A stretch of DNA of 64,000 nt from Klebsiella africana (lineage in GTDB: Bacteria > Pseudomonadota > Gammaproteobacteria > Enterobacterales > Enterobacteriaceae). A model generated the notes under the pieces. It saw nothing but the letters and a program-made list of their open reading frames with translations. It ran no database searches and was not told the origin of the DNA. Each line of letters starts with the position of its first letter. The stretch's first letter is position 1. The position numbers were made by a program, and so were the translations under genes. Positions 58,795-64,000 of this stretch are shown in pieces. Location: NCBI RefSeq assembly GCF_020526085.1, contig NZ_CP084874.1, forward strand, positions 2,046,001-2,110,000, read 5' to 3'.

Positions 58795-59394
58795 CGGGAT
58801 TCCTCCATAAGCAAGTAGCAAAAGAGTAGAGGGCGGCGGCAGGCAGGACAATCCCATGCGGCGCGAATCCTCTGAATCTCCTTTTTTCCTGGCGAATGTG
58901 AAGGTCAGATGAGAGCTTGTGTCATTGGAGAAGCATCTTAATTCAGCAGCACGCTCATAATGAGCAGCACGGCCATGCACATCGACATAATACTGATATC
59001 AACAATCATTCTTTACGACAACAGCTCCAGCTAAATGGGTACGGCAGCGACGTCTAAGCACGTATTAGAGTGGTTAAAGATTGTACCCTGGCATACATTC
59101 ACTGGACAAATGATTATTGGCATGACACGGCCTAAATTGCCGCTGGCGATCGTAGTTCGATGACGCAGGCCCGCTCCCCACCTTTGCTATCGCCGGTAAA
59201 CGGACCAACATGAGGATGGCTCATGTTGCAATGAATTTAAGTCGCTTTCCCTCCATCGCCGACTCTGGCAAAAATAGACTCATTAACGAATCAACAACAT
59301 TTATCGCTTGAAGCGCGCCAGGCCTGACTTTGCCACGCCTGGGAAAGTACTCCGCTATTTCGCTTTATGCCTGACACCAGGATGGACTATCGCC
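58795..59394. other. 600-bp intergenic region upstream of mesX
   Basis: Holds promoters for two divergent genes. A perfect nine-base inverted repeat, CAACATGAG-GATGG-CTCATGTTG, lies at 59,206-59,228, a candidate operator or mRNA hairpin about 165 bases before mesX. A possible 23-codon hydrophobic reading frame on the minus strand at 58,938-59,009 lacks a good ribosome site. Nothing else is recognisable. Confidence 0.55.
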
Positions 59395-60372
59395 ATGAAT
59401 AACGAATTTACCTATACGATTACCCGCAGCCGGTTTGATGAAAATTATAACCCTGCGGAAAATACGCGTATTACCACCAACTTTGCCAATTTAGCCAGAG
59501 GGGAGAACCGTCAGGAAAATCTGCGCAATACGTTAATCATGATGAATAATCGGTTTAATACCCTGGCGCACTGGGATAATCCCCGCGGCGATCGCTATGC
59601 GATCGAACTGGATATTATTTCTGTCGGGATGAATATTGCTCAGGAGGCCAGCTTCCCGGTGATAGAGATCCTGCAAACGCATATTGTCGATAAAAAGAGC
59701 GGGGAGCGCCATGCCGGCATCGTCGGCAATAACTTCTCCTCCTATGTGCGGGATTATGATTTTAGCGTGCTGCTGCTGGAACATAACAAAGACCAGAGTA
59801 CCTTTAGCGTACCGGAAAACTTTGGCGAGTTGCATGGCAATATCTTTAAAGATTTTGTGCAATCCAGCGCCTGGCGGGCCAACTTCAGCAAGGCGCCGGT
59901 GATTTGCCTGAGCGTTTCCAGTAAAGATGTGTATCGCCGCAACGGCAATGAACATCCGGTTCTCGGCATTGAATATGTCCAGGAGGGGGTCTCGCTGACC
60001 GAGCGCTATTTCAGCAAAATGGGTCTGCAGGTACGCTATTTTATGCCAAAAAACAGCGTCGCGCCGTTAGCCTTTTATTTTACTGGCGACCTGCTCAGCG
60101 ATTACACCAGCCTGGAGCTGATCGCGACCATCAGCACGATGGAGACGTTTCAGAAAATATATCGCCCGGAAATTTACAATGCCAACTCCGCGGCAGGTCA
60201 ATACTATCAGCCCAATCTTCATCACGAGGATCATTCATTAACCAAAATTGTTTATGACCGGGAAGAGCGCAGCCTGCTGGCGATAGAGCAGGGTAAATTT
60301 ACCCAACAGCATTTTATTAACCCGCACAAGACGTTGCTTGAGCAATGGTCTGCTAATTTCGCGCTGTGCTAA
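59395..60372 (+). CDS. mesX: DUF1852 protein MesX, partner of methionine synthase MesD
   Basis: A 325-residue DUF1852 protein (MNNEFTYTITRSRFDENYNP at the start; FSVLLLEHNKDQSTFS and IEYVQEGVSLTERYFSKMGL inside). I recognise it as the partner of a short MetE-like methionine synthase; Price and co-workers named the pair MesX/MesD and reported that MesD needs MesX. No cofactor motif is visible to me. The ATG at 59395 begins the conserved domain; the frame is open from 59308. It is 24 bases upstream of mesD, which has its own AGAAGG site, so the two form an operon. Confidence 0.85.
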   Translation: MNNEFTYTITRSRFDENYNPAENTRITTNFANLARGENRQENLRNTLIMMNNRFNTLAHWDNPRGDRYAIELDIISVGMNIAQEASFPVIEILQTHIVDKKSGERHAGIVGNNFSSYVRDYDFSVLLLEHNKDQSTFSVPENFGELHGNIFKDFVQSSAWRANFSKAPVICLSVSSKDVYRRNGNEHPVLGIEYVQEGVSLTERYFSKMGLQVRYFMPKNSVAPLAFYFTGDLLSDYTSLELIATISTMETFQKIYRPEIYNANSAAGQYYQPNLHHEDHSLTKIVYDREERSLLAIEQGKFTQQHFINPHKTLLEQWSANFALC

Positions 60373-60396
60373 TTTAAAAACAGAAGGTTCCTTATT

Positions 60397-61428
60397 ATGA
60401 AAAAATGGCTTCCCACTTCGACCGCCGGCAGTTTACCGAAGCCCTCCTGGCTGGCGCAGCCAGAGACGCTGTGGTCACCCTGGAAACTGTCCAACGAAGA
60501 ATTACTGGCTGGCAAGCGTGACGCGCTGCGTTTATCGCTCGACGACCAGCTGCGTGCCGGGATCGATATTGTGAGCGACGGTGAGCAAACGCGTCAGCAC
60601 TTTGTCACTACCTTTATTGAGCATCTCAGCGGGGTTGATTTTGCCAAACGCGAGATCGTGAAAATTCGTAATCGCTATGAGGCGAGCGTCCCGACCGTGG
60701 TGGGCGCCGTGGAGCGCCAGAAACCGGTCTTCGTCGAGGACGCGCGCTATTTGCGCCAGCTCACCAGTCAGCCGATCAAATGGGCGCTTCCGGGCCCGAT
60801 GACCATGATCGACACGCTGTATGACAACCACTATAAAAGCCGGGAAAAGCTGGCCTGGGAATTTGCCAAAATCCTTAATCAGGAAGCGAAAGAGTTAGAG
60901 GCTGCGGGGGTCGATATTATTCAGTTCGATGAGCCAGCCTTTAATGTCTTCTTCGATGAGGTCAACGACTGGGGGATCGCCGCGTTGGAACGCGCTACCG
61001 AAGGGCTGAAGTGTGAGACGGCGGTGCATATCTGCTACGGCTATGGCATCAAGGCGAATACCGACTGGAAAAAGACGCTGGGCTCCGAGTGGCGACAGTA
61101 TGAGGAGGCGTTCCCGCAGCTGCAGAAATCGTCCCTCGATATTATCTCTCTCGAGTGCCACAACTCGCGGGTGCCGATGGACCTGTTGGAACTGATCCGC
61201 GGTAAAAAGGTGATGGTCGGGGCGATCGATGTTGCCAGCCATGCTATTGAAACGCCGGAAGAGGTGGCTGGAACCCTGCGCAAAGCGCTGGCGTTTGTCG
61301 ATGCCGACAAACTTTATCCGTCCACCAACTGCGGTATGGCGCCGCTGCCGCGCCATGTTGCCACCGGTAAACTGCATGCCCTGAGCGCCGGCGCCGAGAT
61401 CGTTCGCCGCGAGCTGGCGGCAAAGTAA
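60397..61428 (+). CDS. mesD: MetE-core methionine synthase MesD (folate-independent type)
   Basis: A 343-residue homologue of only the C-terminal half of cobalamin-independent methionine synthase MetE. Zinc ligands are present: His211 and Cys213 in AVHICYGYG, Cys312 in STNCGMAPLP, with the acidic residue in SLECHNSR. The homocysteine/phosphate-type opening TSTAGSLPKPSWL and VQFDEPAF-like IIQFDEPAFNVF are also seen. It lacks the N-terminal domain that binds polyglutamyl methyl-folate. Next to mesX it fits the MesD family, which makes methionine without methyl-THF; the methyl donor is not known to me. Full-length metE would be elsewhere. Confidence 0.85.
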   Translation: MKKWLPTSTAGSLPKPSWLAQPETLWSPWKLSNEELLAGKRDALRLSLDDQLRAGIDIVSDGEQTRQHFVTTFIEHLSGVDFAKREIVKIRNRYEASVPTVVGAVERQKPVFVEDARYLRQLTSQPIKWALPGPMTMIDTLYDNHYKSREKLAWEFAKILNQEAKELEAAGVDIIQFDEPAFNVFFDEVNDWGIAALERATEGLKCETAVHICYGYGIKANTDWKKTLGSEWRQYEEAFPQLQKSSLDIISLECHNSRVPMDLLELIRGKKVMVGAIDVASHAIETPEEVAGTLRKALAFVDADKLYPSTNCGMAPLPRHVATGKLHALSAGAEIVRRELAAK

Positions 61429-61478
61429 GGCGGGACACGCTCCCGTTAATTTCCCCTGGGGGGACATGCGTCCGGGGA

Positions 61479-62390
61479 TCAGCTTGCCAGTGGGCCAGCG
61501 ATATACGCCTGCAACTCCTGGGCGAGAAAATCAAATACCCGCTTACAGGCGGGACTGTGGCGCAGGTCCTCATGCATCACCAGCCAGGTGTCAAGAGACA
61601 GAGAAAAATCGGCCGCCAGCACGCGCTGCAGGGGAATGATGCCATCCGCAAGGGGCACCTGGCAGATGCCGATTCCCGCCCCGGCGCGGATCAGGCTCAA
61701 CTGGGCGAGGTCGCTATCGGTCCGCATCGCGAAGGCCTCGCGCTGAAAACGGGGGTAAGCCTGCAGGGCCCGGCGAACGAGCGGGGTGGCGCTATCGAAA
61801 CCAATCAGCGCGTGGCAGGCCAGATCGTCGAGGGTTGCGGGCAGGCCCTGGCGCGTCAGGTAGGCGGCGGTGGCATGTAACCCAAGCTCGATTCTGCCGA
61901 GACGGCGGGCGATAAGCTGCTCCTGCTGCGGGGCGACCATCCGCACCGCGATATCCGCCTCCCGGTGCAGCAGATCCTGAAACCGATTGGAGAGCATCAG
62001 TTCGATGACGATATGCGGACACGCCTGCCTGAGCCGGGCAACCAGCGGCGGCAGCACCTCGGCGCCGACCACCTCGCTGGCGGCCACCCGCACTACGCCA
62101 CGCAGCTCGGCTCTGTCGCGACTAAAGTTAGCCGCGGTGCGTGCCAGCGCCCGGGCGGTGTTGTCCATGGCCTCGGCGTGCACCCGCAGCGCCAGCGCCG
62201 CGTCGGTCGCCAGCAGGCCGGTCTGCGAGCGGGTAAATAAAGCCTGGCCGAGTGCGGCCTCCAGCCCGGCAATATGGCGCCCCGCCGTTGGCTGGGTGAT
62301 GTTCAGGGTACGCGATGCGCCCGATAAGGAACCTTCCTGCAGGACGGCGAGAAAGGTTCGGTACCACTCCCAGGGAATAGAGGTATTCAT
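61479..62390 (-). CDS. LysR-type transcriptional regulator
   Basis: A 303-residue LysR regulator with N-terminal helix-turn-helix (WYRTFLAVLQEGSLSGASRT, LNITQPTAGRHIAGLEAALG) and a C-terminal effector domain. The start at 62390 is the conserved MNTSIPWEWYRTFLAVLQ; the frame runs open upstream to 62783, but that overlaps the divergent gene. It is divergent from the NAD(P)-binding gene across 96 bases, so probably controls it; it ends 50 bases after mesD, converging with it. No inducer can be inferred. Confidence 0.9.
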   Translation of the reverse strand: MNTSIPWEWYRTFLAVLQEGSLSGASRTLNITQPTAGRHIAGLEAALGQALFTRSQTGLLATDAALALRVHAEAMDNTARALARTAANFSRDRAELRGVVRVAASEVVGAEVLPPLVARLRQACPHIVIELMLSNRFQDLLHREADIAVRMVAPQQEQLIARRLGRIELGLHATAAYLTRQGLPATLDDLACHALIGFDSATPLVRRALQAYPRFQREAFAMRTDSDLAQLSLIRAGAGIGICQVPLADGIIPLQRVLAADFSLSLDTWLVMHEDLRHSPACKRVFDFLAQELQAYIAGPLAS

Positions 62391-62486
62391 ACAAAAATGT
62401 ATAGCCGCTCGATAATGGTATGCAATTTCATTTGATATGAGCCGCAGGTAGGCTGTCAAGCATCCATTAGCGAACGGGGAAAGAGG

Positions 62487-63473
62487 ATGAACAGCAGCGG
62501 CAAAGTACTTATTCTGGGAGCAAGCGGGGGTATCGGCGGGGAAGTGGCTCGCCGGCTGGTGGCGGACAACTGGCAGGTTCGGGCGCTGAAGCGCGGCGCT
62601 CAGATTCGCGGTCCCGCAGATGGCATGCAGTGGATAGCCGGCGACGCGCTGGATGGCGGCCAGGTTGCGGCGGCGGCTGCCGGTTGCGACGTGATCGTCC
62701 ATGCGGTGAATCCGCCGGGATACCGGTACTGGCGGCAGCAGGTACTGCCCATGCTGCACAACACCCTGCAGGCCGCCGAACAACAGCGGGCGTTAGTTGT
62801 CCTGCCCGGCACGGTCTATAACTATGGACCGGATGCGTTTCCGCTGATTGCTGAAGAGGCCGCACAACAGCCGGTGACCCGCAAAGGCGCCATCCGGGTG
62901 GAGATGGAGCTGGCGCTGAAGGATTACGTGCAGCGCGGCGGCCGGGCGTTGATTGTCCGGGCGGGGGATTTTTTTGGACCGCACGCCGGGAATAACTGGT
63001 TTTCTCAGGGGCTGGTCAAACCTGGTCAGCTTCCTCGCATCATTCGCTACCCGGGGGCGATCGGCGTGGGGCATCAGTGGGCCTGGTTGCCCGATGTCGC
63101 CGCCACCATCGCCGCGCTGCTGGCCCGCAGGCGCGAGCTCGAGCCGTTTTCTTGCTTTCATATGCAGGGCCACTGGGACCCGGACGGCAGCGAAATGAAT
63201 CAGGCGATCCAGCGGGTGGTCGCCCGCTATGGCGGCAGGGCGGCAGTGAAGTCTTTTCCCTGGTGGTTAGTGAAGCTGGCGGCGCCCTTCAACGCCACCC
63301 TGCGCGAAATGGTCGAGATGCACTATCTCTGGCGTCTGCCGGTACGCCTGTGCAACGATAAACTGGTTGATTTTCTCGGCGCGGAGCCGTGCACCCCGCT
63401 CGATCATGCAGTGCAGATGACGCTACAAGGCCTGGGTTGTCTGCCCGCTGGCGCGATAAACACCCAGGCGTGA
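62487..63473 (+). CDS. NAD(P)-binding epimerase/reductase-like protein
   Basis: A 328-residue protein of the extended/atypical short-chain dehydrogenase group. The nucleotide loop is VLILGASGGIGGEVARRLVA (about 7-26), then VIVHAVNPPGYRYW, the TVYNYG segment that stands in for the catalytic Tyr (YNYGPDAF), and AGDFFGPH. It resembles sugar nucleotide epimerases or NmrA-like quinone reductases; a substrate is not apparent. Divergent from the LysR gene. A short gap leads to the next regulator. Confidence 0.85.
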   Translation: MNSSGKVLILGASGGIGGEVARRLVADNWQVRALKRGAQIRGPADGMQWIAGDALDGGQVAAAAAGCDVIVHAVNPPGYRYWRQQVLPMLHNTLQAAEQQRALVVLPGTVYNYGPDAFPLIAEEAAQQPVTRKGAIRVEMELALKDYVQRGGRALIVRAGDFFGPHAGNNWFSQGLVKPGQLPRIIRYPGAIGVGHQWAWLPDVAATIAALLARRRELEPFSCFHMQGHWDPDGSEMNQAIQRVVARYGGRAAVKSFPWWLVKLAAPFNATLREMVEMHYLWRLPVRLCNDKLVDFLGAEPCTPLDHAVQMTLQGLGCLPAGAINTQA

Positions 63474-63569
63474 CGCGGCGAAGCGGATCGCAAACCGGGG
63501 TGTTATTGTGACCAAATCATAATAACGTCACTCGTTGTCAAACGATAGCGATCGCATTAAGCTAAACGG

Positions 63570-64000
63570 ATGACGAAAAATACCCCCCCCCCTGCAAGCC
63601 GTGGTCCCCATGACCACAGCGTTCGGGACCAGATTCTTGACGCGGCCATGGCGCACTTTAGTCGCTATGGCTATGAGAAAACGACGGTCACCGATCTCGC
63701 CAAAGCGATAGGCTTTTCCAAAGCCTATATCTATAAATTCTTTGACTCCAAGCAGGCGATTGGCGAGGCGATTTGCGCCAGCCGGCTGGAGAAGATCATG
63801 GTGGCCGTCAGCGCGGCTATCGCCGATGCGCCGTCTGCCAGCGAGAAACTTCGCCGCCTGTTCCGGGCACTGACTGAGGCCGGCAGTGAACTGTTTTTTG
63901 AGGATCGCAAACTGTACGACATCGCCGCTGTCGCAGCGCGCGATAAATGGCCTTCAACGGAACAGTATGCCGGTCATCTGCAGCAGCTGATTGGGCAAAT
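63570..64000 (+). CDS. TetR/AcrR-family regulator, cut by window end
   Basis: The first 143 codons of a TetR-type regulator. The DNA-binding domain is clear: RDQILDAAMAHFSRYGYEKT, then VTDLAKAIGFSKAYIYKFFD. The end lies beyond 64,000. A run of ten C (63,583-63,592) falls inside codons 5-8, giving a Pro-rich start (MTKNTPPPASRGPHD). The frame is open through the run as given; one base gained or lost would break it. The 96-base gap upstream holds an eight-base GCGATCGC palindrome, a possible operator. Confidence 0.88.
   Translation, partial: MTKNTPPPASRGPHDHSVRDQILDAAMAHFSRYGYEKTTVTDLAKAIGFSKAYIYKFFDSKQAIGEAICASRLEKIMVAVSAAIADAPSASEKLRRLFRALTEAGSELFFEDRKLYDIAAVAARDKWPSTEQYAGHLQQLIGQ

Noticed and set aside
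59048..59063. Possible MetJ operator (CGACGTCT) upstream of mesX
   Set aside because: Only one eight-base box fits; the adjacent boxes match poorly, whereas MetJ needs at least two in tandem.

Overview
The window reads as a stretch of enterobacterial chromosome, GC-rich and most like Klebsiella (K. pneumoniae complex). I base this on the long Glu-Pro/Lys-Pro TonB spacer, the near-identity of many products to E. coli proteins as I remember them, and a gene order matching E. coli apart from a few breaks and insertions. No insertion sequence, prophage, CRISPR array or rRNA is visible. No database search was run; all assignments come from recognising sequence, motifs and order.

Region 1 (about 1-26,160) is one conserved block: end of the nitrate reductase operon (narJI), a DMT exporter with a divergent Lrp-type regulator, a tandem tRNA-Tyr operon embedded in 176-bp repeats, purU, ychJ, rssA-rssB (RpoS turnover), galU, hns, tdk, adhE, ychE, the complete oppABCDF peptide importer, a voltage-gated K+ channel-like gene, yciU, clsA, yciY, an AT-rich yceI-like gene, yciI and tonB. 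In E. coli K-12 the kch gene lies between clsA and yciI. Here that position is taken by the YceI-type gene, and a different channel with a zinc-ribbon tail sits after oppF.

Region 2 (about 26,200-57,930) matches another part of the E. coli map, so there is a synteny break just after tonB. It runs yniA, ydiZ, pfkB, ydiY, a small secreted protein, then the translation cluster thrS-infC-rpmI-rplT-pheM-pheST-ihfA with its classical controls (thrS operator, AUU start of infC, pheM attenuator). Next is an inserted D-amino-acid cassette (ridA-dadA-lysR and a divergent transporter), then btuC, an inserted metQ-like lipoprotein, btuE, btuD, nlpC, selO, hemP (Fur box), aroH (TrpR operator), ppsR, ppsA (Cra site), the sRNA gene rprA, ydiK, ydiJ and menI.

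Region 3 (about 57,930-64,000) is more accessory: yeaQ, a small proline-rich secreted protein, a two-gene operon I recognise as mesX-mesD (DUF1852 plus a MetE-core methionine synthase of the folate-independent type), a LysR regulator divergent from an NAD(P)-binding reductase/epimerase, and the start of a TetR regulator with a run of ten C at its beginning. The mesXD operon, the D-amino-acid cassette and the zinc-ribbon channel are the most interesting parts.
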